Shown: positions 1-8,576 of the stretch, one piece after another
Layout of the letters: each line of letters starts with the position of its first letter
Numbering within the stretch: the first letter of the stretch is position 1
DNA from: Actinomycetospora corticicola
Lineage (GTDB): Bacteria; Actinomycetota; Actinomycetes; Mycobacteriales; Pseudonocardiaceae
Direction of reading: 5' to 3'
Length of the DNA stretch: 64,000 nt
Assembly: GCF_013409505.1 (NCBI RefSeq)
Contig: NZ_JACCBN010000001.1
Location: 3,720,001-3,784,000, forward strand
Position numbers and translations under genes: made by a program
The notes under the pieces: generated by a model
The model's input: the letters and a program-made list of their open reading frames with translations, nothing else
What the model was told of the DNA's origin: nothing
Databases searched by the model: none

Positions 1-56
1 CCGGACTGACGTGCAGCCGGAGCCGCGTCGAGCAGGTCGAGCGCGAGGAGTCGGTC

Positions 57-1715
57 GTGGTGGTCGAGATCGTTGCGGTGGTCGCCGGACTGGTGGCGCT
101 CACGGCGATGGTTCGGGCCGGGGCACGTCGGATCGGTGTCCCGGACCCGATCGCGCTGCTGGTGGTGGGCGCCGCGGTGTCGTGGGTGCCCGGCGTCCCG
201 CCGCTGCGCATCGACCCGGACCTGGTGCTGGTCGTCCTGCTCCCGCTGCTGCTCTACTGCGCGGCGTTCGCCGCGTCACTGCCGGCGTTCCGGCGGCACA
301 TACGGCCGATCCTGTTGCTCTCGGTCGGCCTGACGATCGTGTCGGCGCTGGCGGTCGGGGTCGTGGCCTCGGCCGTGGTGCCCGGCCTGGGGTTCGCCGC
401 GGCGTGTGCGCTCGGGGCTGCCGTCGCGCCGCCGGACGCCGTCGCCGCGACCGCGGTCGCGCGCGGGATCCGCCTGCCGAGACGGGTCGAGGCGCTGCTC
501 GAGGGCGAGAGCCTGTTCAACGACGCCGCCGCGCTCACCGTGCTCACGGTGGCCGTCGCCGCGGCCACCGGCGAGGGCCTGACCTTCGCCCAGGCGAGCG
601 GGCAGTTCCTGCTCAGCGCCCTGGGCGGGCTCGTCATCGGTGGACTCGTCGCCGCGGTCATGGCCTGGGTGCGCCGGCGGGTCCGCAACCCCTACACCGA
701 CGTCGTGGTCTTCCTGGTCGCCCCGTTCGCGGCCTATCTGCCCGCCGACGTGGTGGGCGCCTCCGGCCTGGTGGCGGTGGTCTGCACCGGGCTCTACCTC
801 GGCCACCGCGCGACGACGATCATGGAGCCCGGAGCCCGCGTCGTGACCGGGTCGGTCCGGACCGCGGTGTCCTGGCTCCTCGAGGGCATCGTCTTCCTGC
901 TGGTCGGGCTGAAGCTGCGCGACGTGATCGCCGGGCTCGCCTCGACCCCGCTCGCCGTCGTGATCACGTCATCGGTCGCGGTCGTGATCACCTTGGTCGT
1001 CGTCCGTGTCGTGTGGCTGGCCCTCACCGAACAGGCCATACCCGCCGCTCTCGGGCACCGGAGCGCGACCTGGGGTGAGTCGACGTTGACCGCGTGGGCC
1101 GGGATGCGGGGCGCGGTGTCCCTGGCCGCGGTCCTGACCCTGCCGCTGGTGATGCCCGACGGGCAGGCCTTCCCACAGCGCGACCTGATCGTCTTCCTCA
1201 CCTTCGTGGTCATCCTGGCGACGCTGCTCGGTCAGGGACTGACCCTCCCCCTGCTGGCGCGCCGGCTCGCCGGCGGCGGGTCGGAAGTGGCCACCGAGGC
1301 ACGGCAGGAAGCACACGCGCGACGCGAAGCGGCCGACGCCGCGCTGGCCTGTCTCGAAGACATGGAACAGGACGACCGCGGCGGCGACGAGGTCGTCGAC
1401 CAGCTCCGCCGCCGCGTGCAGAACCGCAGGCACGACGCCGACGAACAGCTCGCCGCCCTCGAATCGCCGTCCCACACCGACGGCGCCGGCACCGCCGACT
1501 CCGACCCGCAAGCTTTCCTCGAACCGCGCGCGGCGACCGACAACGGGCAGCAGGAACTCCCCCGCGACACCTACCGGCGCTACGGCCAAGCCATGATCAC
1601 CGCCGAGAGAAGCCGCCTGCTCTCCCTCCGCGACGAAGGAAACCTCACCGAGGCCGCCTTCAACCGCATCCAACGCGAACTCGACCTCGAGCAGGCCGCG
1701 CTTCTCGTGCGCTGA
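57..1715 (+). CDS. CPA1-family Na+/H+ antiporter
   Basis: Predicted 552-residue inner-membrane monovalent cation/proton antiporter of the NhaP/CPA1 type, exchanging Na+ (or K+) for H+ to hold cytoplasmic pH and ion balance. About 12 hydrophobic segments fill residues 1-405. The ion-binding signatures are visible: APPDAVAA near residues 124-131 and EGESLFNDAAAL near 149-160, whose N-D pair is the hallmark of electroneutral CPA1 exchangers. Residues 410-552 form a charged, helical cytoplasmic tail. The GTG start is chosen because GAGGAG lies 6 bases upstream; the frame is open to the left window edge, so a longer product cannot be excluded. The last ~30 codons have a decayed copy at 3113-3205. 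Confidence 0.88.
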   Translation: MVVEIVAVVAGLVALTAMVRAGARRIGVPDPIALLVVGAAVSWVPGVPPLRIDPDLVLVVLLPLLLYCAAFAASLPAFRRHIRPILLLSVGLTIVSALAVGVVASAVVPGLGFAAACALGAAVAPPDAVAATAVARGIRLPRRVEALLEGESLFNDAAALTVLTVAVAAATGEGLTFAQASGQFLLSALGGLVIGGLVAAVMAWVRRRVRNPYTDVVVFLVAPFAAYLPADVVGASGLVAVVCTGLYLGHRATTIMEPGARVVTGSVRTAVSWLLEGIVFLLVGLKLRDVIAGLASTPLAVVITSSVAVVITLVVVRVVWLALTEQAIPAALGHRSATWGESTLTAWAGMRGAVSLAAVLTLPLVMPDGQAFPQRDLIVFLTFVVILATLLGQGLTLPLLARRLAGGGSEVATEARQEAHARREAADAALACLEDMEQDDRGGDEVVDQLRRRVQNRRHDADEQLAALESPSHTDGAGTADSDPQAFLEPRAATDNGQQELPRDTYRRYGQAMITAERSRLLSLRDEGNLTEAAFNRIQRELDLEQAALLVR

Positions 1716-1841
1716 ACACCCGACATCGGTCTCAGCGCAGAACCGCCTCGGCTCCGCGGCGGGGGCGAGCGCCAGCCGCTGATCGGACGGTTGCACACCC
1801 ATGCCTCGTACTTCTCACCCTCGACGGGGAAATTGAAGACG

Positions 1842-1994
1842 ATGGCTGACATTCTGTTCGTGATGACTGGCATCGAGGGATTCACGTCCGCGCCGACAGG
1901 ACGCCGCGCCGACCGCCCGACGGTCCGAGGGAACCTCGACCAGCACGGCGCCGAATTGCGAGTCGCCGTACTGCCTCACCTACCGCGAGACTGA
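1842..1994 (+). pseudogene. possible DJ-1/PfpI (type 1 glutamine amidotransferase-like) N-terminal remnant
   Basis: The reading frame opens with MADILFVMTG, which resembles the first beta strand of DJ-1/PfpI-superfamily proteins, then loses similarity within about 20 codons and stops after 50 codons. The conserved Cys nucleophile region and the rest of the fold are absent. It lies in the 290-base gap between the antiporter and an ADH-like gene that is itself followed by another gene remnant. I read it as the stump of a deleted gene. The similarity is short, so chance remains possible. Confidence 0.3.
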
Positions 1995-2005
1995 AGGATG
2001 GGCGT

Positions 2006-3010
2006 ATGACCGAGACGATGCGTGCCGTTGCCTACCGTCGTCCTGGGGGCGCGGATGTGTTCGAGGATGTCGAGGTGCCCGTCCCCGCCCCCGGCCCGAG
2101 AGACCTCGTTGTCGCGGTGCGGGCCGTGTCGGTCAACCCGGTCGACATCGAGCTCCGCGCGGGAAAGGACCCTGGAGGCGAGCCCCACATCCTGGGCTAC
2201 GACGCGGCAGGGGTCGTCAGGGGAGTCGGCGCGGAGGTCGAGATGTTCAGCCCCGGCGACGAGGTCTACTACTCCGGCTCGACCGCGCGGGCAGGAACCG
2301 ACGCGCAGGTTCACGTGGTGGACGAGCGGATCGTCGGGCCCAAACCGCGCACCCTGTCCTTCGCCGAGGCGGCCGCGCTCCCGCTCACCACCATCGTGGC
2401 GTGGGAGACCCTGTTCGACCGCTTCGGCGTCGACGCCGACTCCACCGGCACGCTTGTCGTGATCGGGGCCGCCGGCGGGGCCGGCTCGATGGTCATCCAG
2501 CTCGCTCGCGCGCTGACCGGGCTCACCGTGATCGGAACCGCGTCGCGTCCGGAGTCGCAGCAGTGGGCGCGCGACCTCGGCGCCCACCACGTCGTCGACC
2601 ACTCGGGCGACCTCGGCGAGGCCGTGGCCGCCGTCGCGCCCGACGGTGTCGACCTCGTGTTCTCCTCACGCACCGGCGGGATGATCGAGACCTACGAGCG
2701 GATGCTTCGCCCCGGAGGCGCGATCTGCGCGATCGACGGGCCCGAAGGGCTCGAGCTGCTGCCGTTGAAGAACAAGAGCATCACCTTTCACTGGGAGCTC
2801 ATGTTCACCCGCCCGCTCTACGCCCCCGACGACATGGTCGTGCAGCACAACCTCCTCGAGACCGTCGCCGGGCTCGTCGACGCCGGAACGCTACGAACCA
2901 CGCTCACCTGCGAGGTCGGCCCCCTCGATGCCACCACCCTGCGGCAGGCCCACGAGCTGGTGGAGGCCGGGCACATGGTCGGCAAGGTGGTGCTCACCGT
3001 CGACAGCTGA
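2006..3010 (+). CDS. zinc-binding-dehydrogenase-family NADP-dependent oxidoreductase (quinone oxidoreductase-like MDR)
   Basis: A 334-residue medium-chain dehydrogenase/reductase. The N-terminal GroES-like domain spans residues ~25-130 and the Rossmann domain follows, with dinucleotide motif GAAGGAG near 154-160. The catalytic-zinc cysteine/histidine set of true alcohol dehydrogenases is not present, so it is expected to be a zinc-independent enoyl or quinone reductase acting on activated double bonds with NAD(P)H. The stretch GPKPRTLSFAEAAALPLTT is characteristic of the TIGR02817-type family. The ATG is preceded by AAGGA at a normal distance. It stands alone between decayed gene pieces. The substrate cannot be told from sequence. 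Confidence 0.85.
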   Translation: MTETMRAVAYRRPGGADVFEDVEVPVPAPGPRDLVVAVRAVSVNPVDIELRAGKDPGGEPHILGYDAAGVVRGVGAEVEMFSPGDEVYYSGSTARAGTDAQVHVVDERIVGPKPRTLSFAEAAALPLTTIVAWETLFDRFGVDADSTGTLVVIGAAGGAGSMVIQLARALTGLTVIGTASRPESQQWARDLGAHHVVDHSGDLGEAVAAVAPDGVDLVFSSRTGGMIETYERMLRPGGAICAIDGPEGLELLPLKNKSITFHWELMFTRPLYAPDDMVVQHNLLETVAGLVDAGTLRTTLTCEVGPLDATTLRQAHELVEAGHMVGKVVLTVDS

Positions 3011-3112
3011 CCGGACCCCCGGGCACCACAGCGCGTGGCACCAGCAGGCCGACGCCGCCCACGAGACCCGCGCCGACCCCGCTCCGCGTCGTGGTCGTGT
3101 CCTCGGCGCCGC

Positions 3113-3205
3113 CTGCCGTCCTTCGGAGACGATGGAGATCTCAGCGGGTCCGCCTCGGACCGTCTTCAGCACGAACTCGAGCAGGCCGCGCTGCTTGTGC
3201 GGTGA
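3113..3205 (+). pseudogene. remnant of a second CPA1 antiporter 3' end
   Basis: Read in the frame ending with TGA at 3203-3205, the last 30 codons end in HELEQAALLVR, matching the antiporter C-terminus (RELDLEQAALLVR) that ends at 1715. The preceding residues (GDDGDLSGSASDRLQ) align with the antiporter's DEGNLTEAAFNRIQ. The nucleotide match is also visible around the shared GAGCAGGCCGCGCT. There is no intact upstream portion, so this is a decayed duplicate or the scar of a recombination event that placed the ADH-like gene between two antiporter tails. Confidence 0.6.
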
Positions 3206-3299
3206 AGGTCCGGGTTGGTGACAGGACAAGGCCCCACCTCGCGGATCGAACTGACGACGCGACGAGTGCGTCATCCCGCTGATCAGTCCCGCCGACCGC

Positions 3300-5414
3300 T
3301 CACCCGATGAAGTCGTCCACCGTCAGCGGCAACGAACGCACGCGCCGACCGGTGGCGTGATATGCGGCGTTGGCGATGGCTGCGGCCGACCCGACGATCC
3401 CGATCTCGCCGATGCCCTTGGTGCCCATCGGGTTGACGTAGGGGTCCTGCTCGTCGATCCAGTCGATCTCCATGGAGTTGACGTCGGCGTTGGAAACGAC
3501 GTGGTAGTTCGCCAGGTCACGGTTGACGACGTGGCCGGTGCGCGGGTCGAGCACGCTCTGCTCGTGCAGGGCCATCGACAGGCCCATCGTCATGCCCCCC
3601 AGGAACTGCGACCGCCCCAACGTCGGATTGACGATGCGTCCTGCTGCGAATACGCCGAGCATCCGTGGCACTCGGATTTCGCCGGTGTCGGCGTGGACCG
3701 CGATTTCGACGAAATGCGCTCCGTACGCCGACATCGCGTACTGGTCACCATAGGCGTTGTCGGGCATGGCCCCGTCGGCCTCGGCGCCGTCCTCGGGGTC
3801 GGAGCCCCACTTGTCGCGGAAGCGGTCGGCGGTGTCGGCGATGGTCGCGCCCCACGAGCCCGTGCCCGAGGACCCGCCGGCCAGCGATGCGGTCGGTAGC
3901 GCCGTGTCGCCGATCTCGACGTCGACGACCTCGGCGGGCACGCCGAGCGCGTCGGCGGCGATCTGGGTGAGGACGGTGCGTGCTCCGGTGCCGATGTCGG
4001 CGGCGGCGATCTCGACCTCGTAGCGCCCGGTGGCGCCGAGGGCGGGGTCGAGCGAGGGGTCGTGGTGGAAGCGGATGACCGCGGTGGACCCGGGCATGGT
4101 GTTGACCGGGTAGCTGGAACCAGCCACCCCCGTGCCGTGCCACCAGCCGTCGACGAGGCGGGCGCGGGGCTGCGGGTCGCGATGTGACCAGGCGAAGCGC
4201 TCGGCGCCGCGTCGCAGGCAGGCGACGAGGTTACGGCTGGAGAACGGCAGCCCCGACTCGGGGCTGACCGTTGGCTCGTTGCGCACCCGCAGTTCGACGG
4301 GGTCGAGGCCGGCGACGACGGCGAGCTCGTCCATGGCGACCTCGGCGGCGAAACTGCCCGGAGCCTCGCCGGGCGCTCGCATCCACGAAGCCATCCCGAC
4401 GTCGAGCGGGACCAGGCGGTGGGTGGTGCGCCGGTTGGGGGTGGCGTACATCGAGCGGCTGTAGGTCGCGGTCTGCTCGGCGAACTCCTTGTACCGGGCG
4501 GTCTGCTCGACGACGTCGTGCGTGATCGCGGTCAGCGTCCCGTCGGCCTCGGCGCCGAGCGCGACGTGCTGGATGGTCGGTGTCCGGTACCCGACCAGGT
4601 CGAACATCTGCTGGCGGGTCAGCGCGTACTTCACCGCGCGGCCGGGCACGGCCATCGCGGCGAGGGTGGCCAGCACGGTGTTGGCGTGCAGGTTGCCCTT
4701 GGAGCCGAACCCGCCGCCGACGTGCGGGGCGATCACGGTGACCGCGTCGGCGTCGAGACCGAAGAGGCTCATGACGGCTTTGCGGGTGGTGACCACGCCC
4801 TGGGTCGACTCGAACAGCGTCAGCCGCCCGCCCTCGGCGTCCCAGGTCGCGATCGTGGTGTGCGGCTCGAGGGGATTGTTGTGGGTCATCGCCGTGGTGT
4901 AGGTCTGGCGCACCGTGTACTCGGCGGCGGCGAGAGCGGCGTCCGGATCGCCGACACTCTCATCGGTCGCGAACGCCGGGTTGACCACGTCCGGGGCGTA
5001 GAGATCGGGCGAGTGCTCGTCGAGCGACGCCACGTGGGTGTCCTGGTCGTAGGCCACGGCCACGAGCTCGGCGGCCTGGCGGGCGATCTCGGATCCCTCG
5101 GCGAGCACCCCGGCCACGTACTGGCCGCGGAACCCGACCTCGGGGGTCTGCAGGACCGACCACTCGGCGTCCGAGGTGTCCGCGAGCCGGACTGCGTTCT
5201 CGTGGGTGATCACGGCCACGACACCGTCGAGGGCCTCGGCCGCCGAGGCGTCGATCGCGGTGATCCGGCCCCGGGCGATCGTCGACTGCACCGGGTGCAG
5301 GTACAGCGGCCGGACCACGGGGTACTCGAAGGCGTAGCGGGCGGTGCCGGCGACCTTCTGGGGGCCCTCGATGCGGGGGTGGGAGGTGCCCATCGACTGT
5401 GCGGTGATGCTCAT
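3300..5414 (-). CDS. xanthine dehydrogenase-family molybdopterin-binding subunit (PaoC-like aldehyde oxidoreductase)
   Basis: A 704-residue large subunit of a molybdenum hydroxylase, closest in layout to E. coli PaoC (YagR), which oxidises aromatic and other aldehydes to acids at a molybdenum cytosine dinucleotide cofactor. The N-terminal a/b hammerhead domain spans residues ~15-125. The molybdopterin-binding region follows, with GGGFGSKGNLHANT in the middle and RAPGEAPG shortly after. Near the C-terminus, GTKGIGEIGIVGSA carries the conserved catalytic glutamate. It is the last gene of a three-gene operon whose upstream FAD subunit overlaps its start by 4 bases. No XdhC/PaoD-type maturation factor is adjacent, so that must lie elsewhere. 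Confidence 0.9.
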   Translation of the reverse strand: MSITAQSMGTSHPRIEGPQKVAGTARYAFEYPVVRPLYLHPVQSTIARGRITAIDASAAEALDGVVAVITHENAVRLADTSDAEWSVLQTPEVGFRGQYVAGVLAEGSEIARQAAELVAVAYDQDTHVASLDEHSPDLYAPDVVNPAFATDESVGDPDAALAAAEYTVRQTYTTAMTHNNPLEPHTTIATWDAEGGRLTLFESTQGVVTTRKAVMSLFGLDADAVTVIAPHVGGGFGSKGNLHANTVLATLAAMAVPGRAVKYALTRQQMFDLVGYRTPTIQHVALGAEADGTLTAITHDVVEQTARYKEFAEQTATYSRSMYATPNRRTTHRLVPLDVGMASWMRAPGEAPGSFAAEVAMDELAVVAGLDPVELRVRNEPTVSPESGLPFSSRNLVACLRRGAERFAWSHRDPQPRARLVDGWWHGTGVAGSSYPVNTMPGSTAVIRFHHDPSLDPALGATGRYEVEIAAADIGTGARTVLTQIAADALGVPAEVVDVEIGDTALPTASLAGGSSGTGSWGATIADTADRFRDKWGSDPEDGAEADGAMPDNAYGDQYAMSAYGAHFVEIAVHADTGEIRVPRMLGVFAAGRIVNPTLGRSQFLGGMTMGLSMALHEQSVLDPRTGHVVNRDLANYHVVSNADVNSMEIDWIDEQDPYVNPMGTKGIGEIGIVGSAAAIANAAYHATGRRVRSLPLTVDDFIG

Positions 5415-6487
5415 GCGGATTCTCCGGAGACGCCGTCGGTCGCAGACGGGTCCTGGGCCAGGCGGCGCAGGGCCGCGGTCACGGTCCCGGCCACCAGCGG
5501 GATCTTGAAGGCGTTACCGCCGGCCGGGCTCTCGACGGGTCGCGCGCTCTCGAGTTCGGCCTCCGCGGCGGCGCGGAAGTTCTCCTCGGTCGCCGGGCGC
5601 CCGCGCAGCGCCTCCTCGGCACGGTGCGCGCGCCACGGCATGTGCGCGACCCCGCCGAGGGCGAGGCGCACGTCGGCGACGACCGGCCCGTCGGGGGTGC
5701 GGTCGACCTCGAGCGCGGCCGCCACCGAGACGAGCGCGAACGCGTAGGACGCCCGGTCGCGGACCTTGTAGTAGGTGGAGTTGGTGGCGATCGGCGCGGG
5801 CGGGAGGTCGACGGCGGTGATGAGCTCGCCGTGGCGCAGGACGGTGTCGCGGGTCGGGTCGTCGCCGGGAAGCCGGTAGAACTCCCCGATCGGGATCGTG
5901 CGCTCGCCCTCGGGGCCGAGGACCTGCACCCGGGCGTCGAGCATCGACATCGCCACGGCCATGTCCGACGGGTGGGTGGCGATGCAGCGCTGCAGGCCTT
6001 CGTCGTCCTCGGCGGCGCCGAGGATCGCGTGGTATCGCGCCCATCCTCCGAGCGCCGAGCACGGCTCGTCGAGTGATCGCTTCGTGCACGGTGTGGTGCG
6101 GTCCTGGAAGTAGGCGCAGCGGGTGCGCTGGAGCAGGTTGCCGCCGGTGGTGGCCATGTTGCGCAGCTGGCCCGACGCGCCCTGCAGCAGCGCCTCGGCA
6201 AGCGCCGGGTACTCGGCGCGCACCCGGGGGTGCGCGGCGAGGTCGGAGTTGCGGACCGCGGCTCCGATCCGCAGGCCTCCCTCCTGCCCGTCGTCGCCGT
6301 CCACATCGGTGATCCGGTCGGAGGTCAGGCCGGTGACGTCGACGAGCGTGCTCGGCGCCGCGATGCCCAGCTTGAGGTGGTCGACGAGGTTGGTGCCGCC
6401 GGCGAGGAACATCGCCTCCCGGTCGGCGGTCACCGAGGCGACGGCGCCGTCGGCGTCGTCGGCGCGGGTGTAGGTGAAGGGCCTCAC
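5411..6487 (-). CDS. xanthine dehydrogenase-family FAD-binding subunit (PaoB-like)
   Basis: A 358-residue FAD subunit that passes electrons between the Fe-S and molybdenum subunits of the PaoABC-like complex. The FAD-binding motif FLAGGTNLVDHLKLG lies near residues 23-37. ATTGGNLLQRTRCAYF and the following TPCTKR and EPCSALGG resemble the cysteine-bearing insertion that binds a [4Fe-4S] cluster in PaoB; a further Cys lies in LQRCIATHPSDMA. The frame stays open far upstream, but GTG at 6487 is chosen because it forms a GTGA overlap with the Fe-S gene and gives the usual family length. Its own stop overlaps the PaoC-like start. Confidence 0.88.
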   Translation of the reverse strand: MRPFTYTRADDADGAVASVTADREAMFLAGGTNLVDHLKLGIAAPSTLVDVTGLTSDRITDVDGDDGQEGGLRIGAAVRNSDLAAHPRVRAEYPALAEALLQGASGQLRNMATTGGNLLQRTRCAYFQDRTTPCTKRSLDEPCSALGGWARYHAILGAAEDDEGLQRCIATHPSDMAVAMSMLDARVQVLGPEGERTIPIGEFYRLPGDDPTRDTVLRHGELITAVDLPPAPIATNSTYYKVRDRASYAFALVSVAAALEVDRTPDGPVVADVRLALGGVAHMPWRAHRAEEALRGRPATEENFRAAAEAELESARPVESPAGGNAFKIPLVAGTVTAALRRLAQDPSATDGVSGESA

Positions 6488-7008
6488 CGGAGGGCTCCAT
6501 CCTGCGCGGCGTGCGCGTTCTCGATCGCGGTGACGATGTTGGCGTACGCGGCGCAGCGGCAGAGGTTGCCGCTCATGCGTTCGGCGATCTCGGCGCGGTC
6601 GAGTCGGGGCGGGGCGGCCACGTCGGTCGCCGCGGCGCTCGGGTGACCGTTGTCGACCTCTCCGAGCATCCCGACCGCCGAGGTGATCTGGCCCGGGGTG
6701 CAGTAGCCGCACTGGTAGGCGTCGGCGTCCAGGAACGCCTGCGCCATCGCGTGCCGCTCCCCTTCCGGGGCGAGCCCGTCGGCGGTGACGACCTCGTCGC
6801 CGTCGTGGGCGACGGCGAGCGAGAGACACGCCAGGGTGCGCCGACCGTTCAGCAGGACCGTGCACGAACCGCACTGGCCGTGATCACAACCCTTCTTGAC
6901 GCTCGTGACGTCGAGGTGTTCGCGGAGGGCATCGAGCACGGTGGTCCGGGAATCGATCGTCAGCGACCGCTCCCGACCGTCGACGGTCAGCGTGATCGAG
7001 GCTTTCAA
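6484..7008 (-). CDS. 2Fe-2S subunit of PaoABC-like aldehyde oxidoreductase
   Basis: A 174-residue iron-sulfur subunit with two [2Fe-2S] clusters. The plant-ferredoxin-type cluster uses Cys41, 46, 49 and 61 (CDHGQCGSC...LAC). The all-alpha domain uses Cys100/103 and Cys150/152 (QCGYCTPGQ...NLCRC). I choose the TTG at 7008 because GGGGAG sits 8 bases upstream and the protein then begins directly with the ferredoxin fold; an ORF to 7311 adds only non-conserved Arg/Ser-rich sequence. Unlike E. coli PaoA there is no Tat signal, so the complex should be cytoplasmic. It is the first gene of the operon. Confidence 0.87.
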   Translation of the reverse strand: MKASITLTVDGRERSLTIDSRTTVLDALREHLDVTSVKKGCDHGQCGSCTVLLNGRRTLACLSLAVAHDGDEVVTADGLAPEGERHAMAQAFLDADAYQCGYCTPGQITSAVGMLGEVDNGHPSAAATDVAAPPRLDRAEIAERMSGNLCRCAAYANIVTAIENAHAAQDGALR

Positions 7009-7485
7009 GATGAGGGCTCCCCACTGCCTGCTCCGGCTAGTTGTCCGCTCGCCCGAACGGGCGCACCGGTGCGGCCCACACGCCCTGCTGTACGGAAACC
7101 GAAGATCCCGGACGCCAGCGCCGGCCACAATCGGCGACCACACTAGGAGCCACCACCCGAAGCTCCGAGACGATTCCGGCCCCGGACTCGAGCCGGAATC
7201 GGCCGTCCCCACGCCGCCGCCGCTCGACCACGCCGGGTAACACGAGCGCGCCCGATTCCGCACCGCTGCCACAGCCGGATGCGGCCCCCGCGCGACCGAC
7301 CCGTTGCCCACTGACTGACGCCCTTCGCCCCCGTGGGATCAAACTGCTGCGGTCGGACTGCACGCGACTACGCCCACGACCACCTGGAGCGACCGGGCCC
7401 CTCGGCTGACGAGTGTCGCGACCGTGACACACCGGTCGTCGGGAAGGAGGCAGACCCGCTCCTCGGGCCGCCCGAGACTCCCCGC
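7009..7485. other. intergenic region upstream of the pao-like operon
   Basis: A 477-base stretch between the divergently oriented Fe-S subunit gene and an RCC1-like lipoprotein gene. It must hold the pao-like promoter. I see no convincing -35/-10 pair, palindrome or coding signal; open frames here have poor, Arg/Pro-rich composition. Confidence 0.4.
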
Positions 7486-7960
7486 ATGACCGTCCGTGTC
7501 GCCGTCCTGCTCGGGCTGGCGCTCGTCCTGCTGACGTCGTGCACCTACTACACGGCTCGCCGGGCCGGACGCCACGGTGGCGCTCTCGACCGGGCGGTAT
7601 GGCCTGGTGATGATCGGGCTCGACGGGTCGGTGTGGGTGCGCGGGCGACTCGAGGGACGGCCCCCGGGTGACTGCGGACGCGCCTGCACCCTGACCCCGG
7701 TACAGGAGCTACCCGCCGGGTCCGCCGTCACGACGGCGGGTCCGGCCGGGGTCCGGGTCCGGACCGCCGACGGCACCGTGTTGATGCGGGACCACGAGGG
7801 ACTCAGCGGCGGTGAGGTCGGCCCCCGGGGGTGGACGCCCGTCCCGGACCTGACCGGCGCCGCCATGGTGGCCCACGGGGACCAGCACCTGCTGCTGCTC
7901 ACCCCGGACGGCCGGGTGCGCGCGAAGGGCTTCAACGCCCACGGGCAGCTGGGGTTCTAG
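7486..7960 (+). pseudogene. RCC1-repeat-like lipoprotein gene, apparently frameshifted
   Basis: ATG at 7486 opens a clear lipoprotein signal peptide (MTVRVAVLLGLALVLLTSC, lipobox LTSC), but that frame degenerates after about 25 codons. From about 7559 the +1 frame encodes RCC1-like beta-propeller text, including GRYGLVMIGLDGSVWVRG and LLLTPDGRVRAKGFNAHGQLGF, to the stop at 7960. A single base change between about 7545 and 7575 would join them into one secreted protein of roughly 157 residues. Either the gene is mutated or the assembly has an indel. The separate GTG start at 7577 would give a protein with no signal peptide. Confidence 0.5.
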
Positions 7961-8023
7961 AGCGGCGCCTCGTCGGCGGCCCCGAGCCCATCTACCGACG
8001 CACGACGAAGCAGGAGCCCGACG

Positions 8024-8515
8024 ATGTCCACCAACCGCTCGACGGTGTCCCACCCACCCGGCACGACCCAGGGGTCCCAGGCCGCTCGGAACCGACGCGC
8101 CAGCCGCCGGGCGCTGTGGTGGAGCAGCGGGACCGCCCTCGGCGCCGCCACGATCGCCGCCACGGTCTGGCTCGCCGACCACAAGGACCCGCAGACCGGC
8201 TCCTGGACGTGGACGCTGCTGCTGATCGTCCTGGGCCTGATCGTCGTCGCCGTGCTGCGCGCCACCGTGGGAGTGCGCGCCGACGAGGTCGCGTGGAGCG
8301 CGGCCCTCGCCGATCTACTCGCCCAGCACGGCCAGCCGTCGGAGGAGCCCGCCGACGCCGTCCTTGGCATCGAGTGGTCACTGCAGGGGCTGTCCCTCGC
8401 CGACGGCCCGCGCGCCGTCGGCATGCTCCCGAGGATTCTCGGGTCCGACGGCGCGATCACAGTCCTCCAGGCTCATCGACGACTCGTGATCGAGGCCCGA
8501 TCACGGTCATGGTGA
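8024..8515 (+). CDS. two-helix membrane protein of unknown function
   Basis: 163 residues, not recognised. The N-terminal ~30 residues are basic and polar. Two transmembrane helices follow, near residues 31-52 (LWWSSGTALGAATIAATVWLA) and 63-81 (WTLLLIVLGLIVVAVLRAT). The soluble C-terminal half (~80 residues) is acidic then basic, ending LVIEARSRSW. GCAGGAG lies 7 bases upstream of the ATG. It follows the frameshifted RCC1-like gene on the same strand by 63 bases and may be cotranscribed with it. Confidence 0.6.
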   Translation: MSTNRSTVSHPPGTTQGSQAARNRRASRRALWWSSGTALGAATIAATVWLADHKDPQTGSWTWTLLLIVLGLIVVAVLRATVGVRADEVAWSAALADLLAQHGQPSEEPADAVLGIEWSLQGLSLADGPRAVGMLPRILGSDGAITVLQAHRRLVIEARSRSW

Positions 8516-8576
8516 GGGGGGCGTCGACCGCAGCGGTGTGTCCAGGGAGCGCTCTGCGCGCCCCCGGACGTCGGCG

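Noticed and set aside
6488-6874. N-terminal extension of the PaoB-like FAD subunit
   Set aside because: The frame stays open but overlaps the 2Fe-2S subunit gene and is not conserved; the GTG at 6487 with a GTGA overlap gives the normal length.
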